Numbered from the stretch's first letter, positions 18,301 through 26,573 are shown. The stretch: DNA of 64,000 bases from Nemesobacter sp965204665 (GCA_965204665.1 OZ242002.1:124001-188000), one strand, 5' to 3'. Made by a program: numbers and translations. Notes: generated from the letters alone by a model not told the origin.

Positions 18301-18518
18301 TTGAATTCGTCTTCCTGCTCATTCACCACCTCGCTTTCTATCTCGAAGGGGCTTGCGCCTCTCCAGAAGGTACTCACGGTAATCCTCAAGGTTTCAACAT
18401 CGGGGGTAAGCTGGATCGGTATTCTGAAAAACGAGATGATGCCGAATGTGATTACGAATATTATGCCTACGGCTATCGTTATAGGTTTTTTTATTGAAGT
18501 TTCGACGAGTTTCATCAC
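15390..18518 (-). CDS. RND-family efflux transporter, AcrB/HAE type
   Basis: The inner-membrane proton-driven pump of a tripartite efflux system, 1042 residues, the normal length. It opens MMKLVETSIKKPITIAVGI with TM1 and has two large periplasmic loops. TM4 holds the proton-relay signature GMSFAVGMVIDNSIVVLENI (Asp in the GMVIDN motif), and RALAAYEGTTEVWGAVLAST follows. Late segments include LGFVILIGIVINNAILIVHQ. Start and adaptor stop overlap (18515-18518), so the two are translationally coupled. No TolC-type outer-membrane partner is in the window. Substrates cannot be predicted. Confidence 0.93.
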   Translation of the reverse strand: MMKLVETSIKKPITIAVGIIFVITFGIISFFRIPIQLTPDVETLRITVSTFWRGASPFEIESEVVNEQEDEFKGLTGLTRLDSESSDSSAEVILEFKIGTDIDSKVVKVSNRLDQVKEYPDEVDRPVITTVDPRSNAMAWFILKPLADNDADINFYYDFADEVIRTRLERVPGVGASNVFGGRERRVEVLFDPVALATRNITIADLARAVESENENFSAGSFDEGKRQYLVRTVGEYRTTEDIGNIVVRSPEQGIPVYLRELATVRLGYEDPDYTVRQNGEPAIAMNVLRESGANSIEVKEALFKVVDKLNEGVLRDNGLYLYNVYEETGYIKSAINLVRGNLLIGAVLAVAVLLLFLRSASSTMIVGIAIPSSVVGTFIAFDMLGRTINVISLAGMSFAVGMVIDNSIVVLENIYRHMQMGKTRALAAYEGTTEVWGAVLASTLTTAAVFIPVIFIEEQTGQLFRDIAIAISVSVILSLIVSITVIPSASSKYLSVKDAAGTIERLRFMPRLLSLAGTVSGFINDFTERIMRSMKKRVVLIASFTLLSILFIVAIFPKTEYLPTGNRNLLFGILIPPPGYNIGEYTDIGQRIEASLSPYLDEKTSAEKNLPGIENFFYVARGKQIFMGAVPRDEDRLKELFPVLRGAVAQIPGMFGVIIQPSIFNSNIGEGRSIDVHVTGDDLEEILTAARMVFFSVMEKIPQAQVRPIPSLDLGNPELRIVTNRVQSARQGITNSELGFAMRSLIDGVEAGEFTLEGSEVDIILRAESAFSKRTQDIENIMIASPRGSVVTVGSVADVSITNSPEQINHHERQRVVTIQITPPEDLTLEESIEIINSEIISPIERSGDVSDGTNFLLAGTADKLAVAKSALQWNFLLAVLISFLLMSALFGSFLYPLIILITVPFASLGGFLGLFVLNLFTYQPLDILTMLGFVILIGIVINNAILIVHQALNNIRSGMDMGSAVSESVRVRIRPIFMSTLTSVFGMLPLVLSLGAGSELYKGLGSVVVGGLIFSTAFTLFLIPAVLSLVIELRRKPSVL

Positions 18519-19603
18519 TTCATGGTTTCAACGATTCTGACTTTCTGCATCGGTACAAGTCTTTCATTTCCCCTGACCACAACGTTTTCACCTACGGAAA
18601 CAGAGCCTTCGATGTGCGTGTCGTTTCCATACCAGCCTATACTCTTTACGGGCACAGGATGAGCAGCATCGTCCCTTACGACAAAAACCACCGTTCCCGC
18701 AGGACCTCTGACTACGGCATCCTTGGGAACACACATTATCTTCTCCTTCTCACCGACTCTTATCTTGACAACGGCGCTAACCGAGGACTTTATTCTATGT
18801 TCCGGATTGGGAAGCACGATCTTCATCGGAAAAGAAACAGCCTTCGGGTCCGCATCAGGAACCACCGCCGCTATTTCGCCTCGGAAAACCTCAAGACCCA
18901 AGGAAGTTATAATGATTTCGACTTCACTACCCTCAACTACCTGTCCCAAGTACGCCTCAGGAAGACCCGCCCAAACCTCAACGGTATCTATGTTCACAAA
19001 CGATAAAATTCTGCCGCCTTCATCCGCCCATTGACCTATTTCCGCATGATGCTCCGTCACATAACCGTTGAACGGAGCGGTGATTTTCGAAGCCGTCAAG
19101 TCGTATTCCACCATGTCTATCCGGCTTTCCAGACTCCGCAGCACCGCCAGGTCCGAATCTCTCCGGGTTTCCGCCCGGTCAAGGTCCTCATCGGACAGTA
19201 TGCCTTTTTTGTAAAGGTCTTCTGTTCTCTGCAGGTCTTTTTCGGACAGTCGCGCATTTACAAGAGCTTTCGTTCTATCATTTTTAAGTTCCTGCAGTGA
19301 AAGGGATGTTTTCTCGCTTTTTATCTCAGCCAGCACCTCTCCTTTTCGAACATACTCTCCCTCCTGGGCCACTATGGTTTCCACTATTCCCGCAACCTCC
19401 GTGGATACAACGGATTTTATCGCAGGGAAAGTCACAGCTGCGAGGCTCACCGGCTTTCTTATGGTTTTCTCCACAACAGCAGACACATAGACAGGTGCCG
19501 GGGGAGGACCTTGAGGCGGTGAATCGGTCGGTTGGGAAAAAGAACGCCCCTGGAAAAGAAAAAGAATTGAAAGTACAAAAAAAATTACTGTCTGAATGCG
19601 CAT
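18515..19603 (-). CDS. RND efflux periplasmic adaptor (membrane fusion protein)
   Basis: About 362 residues from ATG 19603 (MRIQTVIFFVLSILFLFQG, a signal peptide); I prefer it to the 19633 start because the signal begins here and GGAG precedes it. The lipoyl/barrel-sandwich halves are VETIVAQEGEYVRKGEVLAE and ITAPFNGYVTEHHAEIGQWA. A coiled-coil hairpin (LQELKNDRTKALVNARLSEK onwards, residues 110-175) lies between them. A beta-barrel and membrane-proximal domain follow. It bridges the pump and an outer-membrane channel. It is the first gene of the pair. A TATACT-like -10 is visible in the upstream region near 19700 on the minus strand. Confidence 0.92.
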   Translation of the reverse strand: MRIQTVIFFVLSILFLFQGRSFSQPTDSPPQGPPPAPVYVSAVVEKTIRKPVSLAAVTFPAIKSVVSTEVAGIVETIVAQEGEYVRKGEVLAEIKSEKTSLSLQELKNDRTKALVNARLSEKDLQRTEDLYKKGILSDEDLDRAETRRDSDLAVLRSLESRIDMVEYDLTASKITAPFNGYVTEHHAEIGQWADEGGRILSFVNIDTVEVWAGLPEAYLGQVVEGSEVEIIITSLGLEVFRGEIAAVVPDADPKAVSFPMKIVLPNPEHRIKSSVSAVVKIRVGEKEKIMCVPKDAVVRGPAGTVVFVVRDDAAHPVPVKSIGWYGNDTHIEGSVSVGENVVVRGNERLVPMQKVRIVETMK

Positions 19604-19957
19604 GGTGTGGTTCTCCATTGCCCCTGACTGCATTTTCAGAATCGGTTCCGGGAAACTTCAGACCCGGAAACCGCACGGAGCCTCATATTGCCACCTTCAA
19701 GTATACACTACCAGTACGCACAGATATATGCGCAGAAAAACGCAGCACTGCGAAAATGCAAGTATTTGCTCAAGGGGTGATAAGTGGGCTCGTTGTCTCG
19801 GAATACTCCGGCTCATAGAAACCGACAACTTTTTTTATGTAAGGGCCGGTAATTTCTGACAACGCTCTAACCCGTGCCGGTGTCGGACTCACATCTACTG
19901 AAGAAAATCAGTCTTCAAGAATCGCTGCAATGTAAAACCTCACAGTCCCGTCTGTCC
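19604..19957. other. Divergent intergenic region between RND operon and collagen/RTX lipoprotein
   Basis: About 350 bases with no supportable gene. It should hold the RND operon promoter (minus strand) and lead into the poly-G promoter of the lipoprotein (plus strand). Nothing else is clear. Confidence 0.4.
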
Positions 19958-19984
19958 TTGACTTCATATGGGGGGGGGTAGAAT
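19958..19984 (+). promoter_or_regulatory. Putative phase-variable promoter with G9 spacer
   Basis: The -35 box TTGACT (19958-19963) and the -10 box TAGAAT (19979-19984) are separated by 15 bases: TCATAT plus nine G (19970-19978). AAGGAGGT at 20013-20020 and ATG 20027 follow. A poly-G tract in the spacer sets the box distance, as in neisserial porA. Nine G gives a sub-optimal 15-base spacer and eleven would give 17. A second promoter with the same layout lies at 50126-50151. Confidence 0.7.
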
Positions 19985-20026
19985 CAAAGGCGGAAAAGAT
20001 CCTGCATTGTCGAAGGAGGTTGTATT

Positions 20027-21328
20027 ATGAAGTTACGTAATTTCTTAGTTTTGTTGTTTCTGCTCGGCGGAGCGGTTTTCCTTGCCGCCTGTGAAGGAGA
20101 TATGGGACCGGCAGGTCCTGCAGGTAAAGACGGGGCGAAAGGAGATAAGGGGGATAAGGGAGATAAAGGAGACTCGGGAACACCGGGAGCGGCGGGCCCG
20201 CAGGGAGATCAGGGAAAGTCCTTCGGTGATCCCAGATGCGACGTTAGCAACGGTATAAATGCGCTGCCCGGTGTCTCCAGAGATATCACGGGGACTGATG
20301 ACGACGATGTCATATGCGGAAATCAGTACGTTAACACGATTAATGCCGGAGCCGGCGATGATACTGTCTACGCCGGTGCCGGAAACGACACGATATCCGG
20401 CGGCACCGGCACGGATACGATATACGGTGAAGACGGAGACGACAAAGTCGATGCTCAGGTTGGAGGCAGCATAGGCACGGAAACTACCGACGACATCATC
20501 TATGGCGGAGACGGCGTTGATACACTCTGGGGCAACGCCGGCGCCAACACCATCCACGGCGGAGACAGCACTGATTACATCAAAGGAGTAGCCGGCGATG
20601 ATACGCTCAACGGCGATGCGGGAAATGACGCACTCGATGGAGGTGAAGGCAATGATAAGCTCAACGGTGGAGATGGGGTGGATGCTTTCTTTCTGACTGA
20701 ACCGGGCAATGACAGCTTTAACGGCGGCGCCCCGACAGGGACTGCTCTTAGTAATAGTCGTGATGGTGCTGATTTTCTGATAATGGGTAGTATTCCTGCT
20801 CCAAATCAGATAGTGCCGCAATTGAAGGCCGGTATCGTCGTCTACTCACCGACGGGGACAGGTGTAACCTTTGATCTTTCCACCGGGTCTTTCGACGGCA
20901 GTACTCATGGTTGGGGAATGACTGAATTTACAGGTATTGAGAATGTTGCCGGCGGAGGGAACGCTGATAGTATCAGCGGAGATGGCATGGGAAATTATAT
21001 CTACGGGGGAGCAGGAACAGATACGATTAAAGGAAAAGCTGGAAATGATTTCCTTGATGGAGGTGCTGCTGCCGACACTCTTACCGGCGGCGCCGGTGCT
21101 GACACCTTTGTAATTAGGCACGTGCACAGAAGCGCCAAGGATAATATTACGGACTTCAACGCATCGCAGAACGATATGCTTCATTTCAGAGGTTTTCCAA
21201 ACGGGTCTACGATAACAGGGTCGGGTCGCACGATCACTATAGAGTCAAACGATTTATTTGATGTGCAGGATGACGCCACGGCAAAAGCAATCCGTGAGAC
21301 ACCGACCCTGTATAAATTTACAGACTGA
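20027..21328 (+). CDS. Surface lipoprotein with collagen-like stretch and RTX calcium-binding repeats
   Basis: A 433-residue protein. The signal peptide ends in a lipobox FLAAC (Cys about residue 22), so it should be a lipoprotein. Residues 28-66 form a short G-x-y collagen-like stretch (GPAGPAGKDGAKGDKGDKGD and onwards). Then come many RTX nonapeptides of the GGxGxDxUx type, such as GAGDDTVYAGAGNDTISGG, GNDALDGGEGNDKLNGGDG and FLDGGAAADTLTGGAGADTF. The end, ITDFNASQNDMLHFRG, resembles the terminal part of serralysin-type RTX domains. No catalytic domain is visible. RTX proteins normally leave by type I secretion, so a lipid-anchored RTX protein is unusual. It is probably surface-exposed, adhesive or structural (inference). 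Expression is likely to vary through the G9 promoter. Confidence 0.86.
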   Translation: MKLRNFLVLLFLLGGAVFLAACEGDMGPAGPAGKDGAKGDKGDKGDKGDSGTPGAAGPQGDQGKSFGDPRCDVSNGINALPGVSRDITGTDDDDVICGNQYVNTINAGAGDDTVYAGAGNDTISGGTGTDTIYGEDGDDKVDAQVGGSIGTETTDDIIYGGDGVDTLWGNAGANTIHGGDSTDYIKGVAGDDTLNGDAGNDALDGGEGNDKLNGGDGVDAFFLTEPGNDSFNGGAPTGTALSNSRDGADFLIMGSIPAPNQIVPQLKAGIVVYSPTGTGVTFDLSTGSFDGSTHGWGMTEFTGIENVAGGGNADSISGDGMGNYIYGGAGTDTIKGKAGNDFLDGGAAADTLTGGAGADTFVIRHVHRSAKDNITDFNASQNDMLHFRGFPNGSTITGSGRTITIESNDLFDVQDDATAKAIRETPTLYKFTD

Positions 21329-21396
21329 GTTCAATCGGTTCCGGTGAAGTTGTTTCCCCGAAAGGAACAACTTATGTTCAGTAAGTTCCGTTCGGA

Positions 21397-21434
21397 AAAT
21401 CCGGGTCTCAAGAAATTGAGGCCCGGATTTTATT
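21397..21434 (+). terminator. Rho-independent terminator after the RTX lipoprotein gene
   Basis: An inverted repeat AAATCCGGGTCTCAA / TTGAGGCCCGGATTT around a GAAA loop, followed by TTATTTC. It lies about 70 bases after the stop at 21328. A weaker hairpin (AAGTTGTT / AACAACTT) precedes it at 21346-21373. Confidence 0.8.
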
Positions 21435-21565
21435 TCTGCAGTGAAATCGTTCGGGGAAAAGCATAGAACTCTACTTTGCAATACAGAAGCGTTATCACAA
21501 ACCCGTGCTGTTTGGATAATCATCATGATAAGAAAAGACCTGCAGAATTTATGCACGACATAGAA

Positions 21566-21760
21566 TCATGCTGTAGTTTCCGCGTATTTGATCTCAAGTT
21601 CCTGCAACTTCCTTATTCTGTCACTGAATCGGGTGATCGAATTCAAGTTTTTTGACAGCGGCTTTCATCTCGCGGGAAAGTCCGACCGCCAGTTCCGGAA
21701 TCTTGTTCGGTACAACATCAGGTCTTACTCTATTATGCGTTGGAAAGATTTAGGTAGTCA
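21566..21760 (-). pseudogene. Possible decayed small gene
   Basis: On the minus strand, one frame reads VRPDVVPNKIPELAVGL then SREMKAAVKKLEFDHP before a stop. The next frame continues FSDRIRKLQELEIKYAETTA to a stop at 21566. Both pieces look protein-like (regular hydrophobic and charged helices) and one frameshift joins them. No start is visible because a stop precedes it near 21750. I do not recognise the family. It fills part of the otherwise empty 440 bases between the terminator and trxA. Confidence 0.35.
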
Positions 21761-21871
21761 GATTCATAATACGGAGCCCAGAACATCTGTTACGCGAAAA
21801 TCAGGTAATATCTTCTTGCATTCTTCCGATTCGCAATTATATTTGCCAAAAAACCGATAGGAGATGAAAAC

Positions 21872-22204
21872 ATGGCATCCGAAAACATAGTTGAAGTAGT
21901 TGATTCCGAATTTGACCGGCAGGTTATAAAAAATTCCACTCCCGTTCTCATAGATTTCTGGGCGCCTTGGTGCGGCCCGTGCAGGTCCCTTGCCCCGGTT
22001 ATAGAGGAAATATCGGAGGACTATAAGGGTAAGGTCAAGGTGGGAAAGGTGAATGTTGACGAAAACCCGGAAACCACAATGAAATTCAGCATCAGGAGCA
22101 TACCCACCCTGATAGTGTTCAAAAACGGCGAAGTGAAACAGCAGATAATAGGTGCAGTTGCGAAGAGTGAAATAGAAAAAGCGCTTGACGAGTCACTTGA
22201 CTGA
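21872..22204 (+). CDS. trxA: Thioredoxin
   Basis: A 110-residue thioredoxin with active site WAPWCGPCRS (about residues 30-39) and the cis-proline segment RSIPTLIVFKNG. No signal peptide is present, so it is cytoplasmic. GGAGATG upstream supports ATG 21872. As a general protein disulfide reductase it can also donate electrons to CcdA. Confidence 0.95.
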   Translation: MASENIVEVVDSEFDRQVIKNSTPVLIDFWAPWCGPCRSLAPVIEEISEDYKGKVKVGKVNVDENPETTMKFSIRSIPTLIVFKNGEVKQQIIGAVAKSEIEKALDESLD

Positions 22205-22231
22205 AAACGTTTTTGAACCAGAAAACCGAAA

Positions 22232-22519
22232 ATGGCCAAATACATCATGCTCAGCAATCTTACTGACGAGGGAAGAAGAACTGTAAAGATGAGGCCCGAG
22301 AGAATACAGGAAGTAAATAAGGAACTTGAGAAAATGGGCGCCAAGGTAGTGGCTCAGTATGCGGCCCTAGGCCCTTATGACTTCGTCAATATAGTTGAAG
22401 CGCCCGACAACGAGACGATTGCAAAGGTCGTAATAGAACTTGGTTCACGGGGTACAGTCCATATAGAAACCCTGTCTGCTATCCCCATACCGGAATTTGA
22501 AGAGAAATTCAATGATTAG
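22232..22519 (+). CDS. GYD-domain protein
   Basis: A 95-residue protein matching the small GYD-domain family: KYIMLSNLTDEGRRTV at the start, then VVAQYAALGPYDFVNIVEAP (the GxYDxV motif the family is named for) and ETLSAIPIPEFEEKF. It is a ferredoxin-like alpha/beta fold of unknown function. It lies 27 bases after trxA and is probably in the same transcript. Confidence 0.88.
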   Translation: MAKYIMLSNLTDEGRRTVKMRPERIQEVNKELEKMGAKVVAQYAALGPYDFVNIVEAPDNETIAKVVIELGSRGTVHIETLSAIPIPEFEEKFND

Positions 22520-22630
22520 AGGCTGACCATATAAACTTTTTGGACCTATCACTTCCCTCACCGCCTCCCAGAATACGACCTTTCCCTTTTTCGCCGAATG
22601 GAGAACCATGAAAAAGGATGATATTTGCGA

Positions 22631-22708
22631 ATGAGCAGGGAAGACGATGAAGGCTGCGGTTGCGGTTGTCTGATCTGGTTTTTGATTATTTGCTATGTGC
22701 TCGCATGA
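22631..22708 (+). CDS. Possible 25-residue membrane microprotein
   Basis: The ATG at 22631 encodes an acidic start (MSREDDE), a cysteine-glycine knot (GCGCGC) and a hydrophobic tail (LIWFLIICYVLA), then TGA at 22706. This is the shape of a small single-span membrane protein. Support is weak: only a poor Shine-Dalgarno-like AAAGGA lies about 12 bases upstream, and there is no homology evidence. Confidence 0.35.
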   Translation: MSREDDEGCGCGCLIWFLIICYVLA

Positions 22709-22710
22709 AA

Positions 22711-23898
22711 TCAGCAGTCAACACAATTTTTTTGTGAGAGAGATATTCGGGCGGTTTTGATTATCTTTCGTACCCTGTTCTCCCAAGTGTATTTCCTGAC
22801 ATCCTCAAGAGCGGAAGAAGAAATCCTAGAACAAAACTCAGGATCGCGGAGCACAAACTCAAGAGCGGAAATAAATTCCTCAGCATTATCCGGAGCGACG
22901 GTAACGGAGTTTCTTCCAGACTCGAGTATCTCAAGAACAGATGGGATAGAAGTAGCCACAATCGGTTTTCCTGCGGCCATGTATTCGAAAAGTTTGAGCG
23001 GCGAAGTGAAGCCGCCCGCCTGCGTACCATCCCTGATGGTCACCGCAGAGGAGTAAGGCATAACTAAGATGTCGGAGCCCAGAAGATAAGAAGCGACCTC
23101 TCTCTGGTCGACAAAACCGATCATCTTGAAGTTTTTTATCCCTCTTCTCTCCGCTTCACGCCTATACGGGACGTTATCCTGGTCTCTTCCTCCAACCACA
23201 ACGAATACCACATCGCAGAGTCTCTCCGCAGCATCCACGAGAACATCTATCCCCCTACCCTTGTAAGTGTTTCCACAATAACAGACAGTTTTCGTTCCGA
23301 CGGGATAGCCGAACCTCCCGGCAAGGGAATATATACCCTCACTTCCCGAAAACATGTCGATATCAACTCCGTTATGCGCGACAAAGAAATTTTTTCCCTT
23401 TATTCCCGATTTCTCATAAAGTTTTTTCAGACCCTCTGAATTAAAAGAAATACCGAGCAGATATTCTCTGCGGCAGAAAGAGTTTATCATTCTCCAAGCA
23501 ACCTTGTTTACCGGAGGATGATGGGCGTCATATACAACCGGAATCGAGAAAAATCCGGTAGCCGCCCAGGTAAAAGTCAGATTTCTCGTGATCACGAAAT
23601 CGTATTTTTTTTTTCTTGTCAACGCCAGTACCGCGCTCGCAAATCCGTGGATAATCTGCCTTGCCCCGCCGTTTGTAAAAGGAATGGAAGTTACGGGAAA
23701 AGGAGTGGTTACGCCGTAGTATTCAAACAGTGCTTCCCTGGAAAAGCGTCCGGGCAGCACGCACTCAACCTTGATTCCGAGTTTTACCATAGCCTGACAC
23801 ATTTTCATCATGTGCACAGCGCTTGCTCCCTTGGAAAAAAGCGGCGGGCTTCCCACATACATTACCCTTAATTGCTCGTATCCTTTATTTTTCAGCAA
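22711..23898 (-). CDS. Glycosyltransferase family 4 (GT-B) protein
   Basis: A retaining glycosyltransferase of up to 395 residues with two Rossmann-like halves. The N-terminal half has VMYVGSPPLFSKGASAVHMM. The C-terminal half holds the donor-binding part: KTVCYCGNTYKGRGIDVLVD, then DILVMPYSSAVTI and the E-x7-E-like segment SPLKLFEYMAAGKPIVAT. The start is uncertain: the longest frame begins with TTG 23898, while ATG 23862 (MYVGSPP) is the first ATG. It is divergent from hisS, with almost no spacer. It probably acts in surface polysaccharide or glycolipid assembly; the substrate is unknown. Confidence 0.87.
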   Translation of the reverse strand: MLKNKGYEQLRVMYVGSPPLFSKGASAVHMMKMCQAMVKLGIKVECVLPGRFSREALFEYYGVTTPFPVTSIPFTNGGARQIIHGFASAVLALTRKKKYDFVITRNLTFTWAATGFFSIPVVYDAHHPPVNKVAWRMINSFCRREYLLGISFNSEGLKKLYEKSGIKGKNFFVAHNGVDIDMFSGSEGIYSLAGRFGYPVGTKTVCYCGNTYKGRGIDVLVDAAERLCDVVFVVVGGRDQDNVPYRREAERRGIKNFKMIGFVDQREVASYLLGSDILVMPYSSAVTIRDGTQAGGFTSPLKLFEYMAAGKPIVATSIPSVLEILESGRNSVTVAPDNAEEFISALEFVLRDPEFCSRISSSALEDVRKYTWENRVRKIIKTARISLSQKNCVDC

Positions 23899-23928
23899 TG
23901 AATGTATAACCTTACGCCCCTAAGAATA

Positions 23929-25236
23929 ATGGCCCCCGCAAAAGAACGTACCACGAAAGCGTCCCGTCTTCACGGATTCAGAGATATTTTCTCTCCCGAG
24001 GCCGAAAAACTGCGTCTTGTGGAAAACACGGTAAAAGAAACATTTGAACTCTTCGGTTTCTCGGAAGTAATCATACCCGTACTTGAGCTCTCCGGAGTCT
24101 ATTTCACCGGTCTCGGTGACACCACGGATATAGTACAGAAAGAAATGTACTCGTTTGAAACCAAAGGAGGGGAATGCGTTTCAATGAGACCCGAAGGAAC
24201 GGCGGGAGTAGCGAGAGCGTTTATTGAGAACTCTCTTCACAGAAAGTCTCCGGTGACAAAACTTTACTACTCGGGGGAGATGTTCCGGTATGAAAAGCCG
24301 CAGGAGGGAAGACAGAGAAGTTTTAATCAGATAGGGGCGGAACTTTTCGGTTCCTCGTGTCCCGAGTCTGATTCGGAAGTTGTCGAGATGCTGTGGCTTG
24401 CCGTGCAAAGACTCGGCCTCAGCGAGCATGTGAAACTGGAAATCAACTCCATAGGAGAACCGCCGGAACGTGAACTCTATAAAAACGCCATCAAGGAATA
24501 TTTCCTGCACAGAAAAGAATCTCTATGTCAGAATTGCGAAAAAAGACTTAAGATAAATCCGCTTCGAATACTCGACTGCAAGGAAAAAATCTGCAGTGGA
24601 ATCACCTCAGGAATTCCATTTTCGATTTCCGAATATCTCTCCGCACGAAGTAAAGATCATCTAGACTGCGTTCTTGATTCGCTTACCCGGAAATCCATCC
24701 CGTTTTCCCTCAACACAAAAATAGTAAGAGGGCTTGACTACTACACGGACACGGTCTTTGAAATAACGACAGATAAGCTCGGCGCCCAGAACGCCGTGGC
24801 CGCAGGGGGACGGTATGATCTGCTGGTTGAGAGAATGGGTGGACCGAATACACCCGCTGTGGGATTTGCGATTGGTGTCGAGAGAATAATTCTTCTTCAG
24901 CAGAGAATCGGAACTAAAAAAAACCGTCCGGGGAAAAAACGGTCGGTACACATAATACATATCGGGGAAAAGGCAAGAGCCGAAGCGGCTCGACTGGCAT
25001 CTATTCTTCGCAGAAATGGAATCAGGACAGAGACTGAATATGAGAGTAAAAGTCTGCGAAGCCAGATGAGGAAGGCCGACAAAACAGGGGCGGACTATTC
25101 CATCGTTGTTGGAGATGATGAACTCGGGAAAGGAGTCCTCTCCGTTCGCAATATGAAAACGGGAGAAGAAAAAAACTTGCCTCTCGAAAAACTCGGGGCT
25201 CTCAATGGAATGAAAGATTTCCAGAAGATTGTCTGA
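23929..25236 (+). CDS. hisS: Histidyl-tRNA synthetase
   Basis: A class II synthetase charging tRNA-His, about 435 residues from ATG 23929 (an earlier in-frame ATG exists at 23902). Class II motifs are seen: motif 2 GEMFRYEKPQEGRQRSFNQI, the histidine-specific RGLDYYTDTVFE (HisA-type motif), and motif 3 region AVGFAIGVERIILL. The C-terminal anticodon-binding domain ends in VGDDELGKGVLSVRNMKTGE. All expected regions are intact. Confidence 0.95.
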   Translation: MAPAKERTTKASRLHGFRDIFSPEAEKLRLVENTVKETFELFGFSEVIIPVLELSGVYFTGLGDTTDIVQKEMYSFETKGGECVSMRPEGTAGVARAFIENSLHRKSPVTKLYYSGEMFRYEKPQEGRQRSFNQIGAELFGSSCPESDSEVVEMLWLAVQRLGLSEHVKLEINSIGEPPERELYKNAIKEYFLHRKESLCQNCEKRLKINPLRILDCKEKICSGITSGIPFSISEYLSARSKDHLDCVLDSLTRKSIPFSLNTKIVRGLDYYTDTVFEITTDKLGAQNAVAAGGRYDLLVERMGGPNTPAVGFAIGVERIILLQQRIGTKKNRPGKKRSVHIIHIGEKARAEAARLASILRRNGIRTETEYESKSLRSQMRKADKTGADYSIVVGDDELGKGVLSVRNMKTGEEKNLPLEKLGALNGMKDFQKIV

Positions 25237-25278
25237 CCACAGAACGGACCCGACAGAAAAATCATTTCAAGAAACCTG

Positions 25279-26529
25279 ATGACTAAAAACAGATTTTTCT
25301 ACGGTTGGATAGTGGTCATAGCCGGCCACCTGCTCATAACGCTCGACGGGATGATCCTTTATTCGTTCGGGATATTCTTTCCTTATCTAAATGAAGCATT
25401 TGAACTATCGAAGACCGCCGGGTCGTCCTTTTTCTCCTTAAGATGCGTATGCATGGCCTTTTCCTTCGTGTTTGCGGGAAGACTCATAGACCGCCACGAC
25501 GCAAGATACGTCACATTTTTCGGAGGACTGATCGGGGCGGTCGGTCTTTTCCTGTCGTCCCGCGCTGAAAACATCCTGGAACTCTATATCACTTACAGCG
25601 TGCTTGTGGGTATAGGAGACGGATTTTTGTACATACTGCCGGTAACCGTGATAAGCAGATGGTTCCTGAAGAAAAGAGCACTTGCAATAGGCATTGCGAC
25701 CGCAGGGGTTCCTGTAAGCGGACTCATCGTCAACCCGATTACCGCCTGGCTTATAGAATCGTTCGGTTATCAGAGCGCCCTTGTACACCTCTCGGTGATA
25801 TTCACTGTTATACTGTGCGCGGCGTTTCTTATAAGAAGCCATCCCGGGGAAATGAATCTCAGAGCATACGGAGAAGGGGAACAGGACGCATCGCAGCCTG
25901 CAGGAGATTCTGACTGGAGTGCCAAGGAAGCCTTTTCAAGCACGAGCTTCTGGCTTATGTACATCTCTTTTTTTCTCGGCTTCAACACTTTTCTGATTGT
26001 CGTCGTGGATCTGTTCGACTTCTCGATAAAATCAGGAATAACCCCTCTAGTCGCAGCGGGAGCGCCGGCTTTTATAGGACTCGGAAGTATATTCGGACGG
26101 ATTTTCTTCTCGGCAGTGATGACCAACATATTAAAGGATGTACGTATACTGTTTGTCTGTTATTTTTTCCAGGCAAGTTCAATAATTCTCATCCTTTTAA
26201 TCGTAGATATATGGTCTCTTTACCTGTTCGGTTTCCTGTTCGGATTCTTCTACAGCGGATGGGTACCGATGTTCCCCACAATCCTGGGAAGATTTTACGG
26301 TCTTCGGGCGCTTGGAAGTATTTTCGGAATTTTCGGTACAGGTTTTTCGCTCGCGGCGATCAGCGGACCTCTTGTTTCAGGTTTTCTCTATGATCTGACG
26401 CAGAGTCATCACAAACCTTTCGTGGTGGCGGCGGCGGTCTCGTTCGCAACGGCGTTCATAACGCTCCTGATAAAAGACCCTGTAAAAAAAGCCGGCGCGG
26501 AAACTGCCGGAGAAGTTGGTACGAAATGA
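25279..26529 (+). CDS. MFS transporter (OFA/monocarboxylate-like)
   Basis: A 416-residue integral membrane protein with about twelve hydrophobic segments. It begins KNRFFYGWIVVIAGHLLITL, which resembles the oxalate/formate antiporter (OFA) and monocarboxylate transporter branch of MFS (xFYGWxxV). The loop 2-3 motif is AGRLIDRHDARYVTFFGG and TM5 has IATAGVPVSGLIVNPI. A cytoplasmic loop of about 30 residues (GEGEQDASQPAGDSD) separates the halves. The substrate is not predictable; small organic anions are the family norm. Confidence 0.87.
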   Translation: MTKNRFFYGWIVVIAGHLLITLDGMILYSFGIFFPYLNEAFELSKTAGSSFFSLRCVCMAFSFVFAGRLIDRHDARYVTFFGGLIGAVGLFLSSRAENILELYITYSVLVGIGDGFLYILPVTVISRWFLKKRALAIGIATAGVPVSGLIVNPITAWLIESFGYQSALVHLSVIFTVILCAAFLIRSHPGEMNLRAYGEGEQDASQPAGDSDWSAKEAFSSTSFWLMYISFFLGFNTFLIVVVDLFDFSIKSGITPLVAAGAPAFIGLGSIFGRIFFSAVMTNILKDVRILFVCYFFQASSIILILLIVDIWSLYLFGFLFGFFYSGWVPMFPTILGRFYGLRALGSIFGIFGTGFSLAAISGPLVSGFLYDLTQSHHKPFVVAAAVSFATAFITLLIKDPVKKAGAETAGEVGTK

Positions 26530-26573
26530 CTATATTCTGCTTTTGGTTATATTAGAACTGCGGAGAAAAGCAG

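Noticed and set aside
20045..20821. Long antisense ORF (258 codons) across the RTX gene
   Set aside because: It is a by-product of the repeated GGxGxD codons read on the other strand; it has no ribosome site, and its composition mirrors the repeats.
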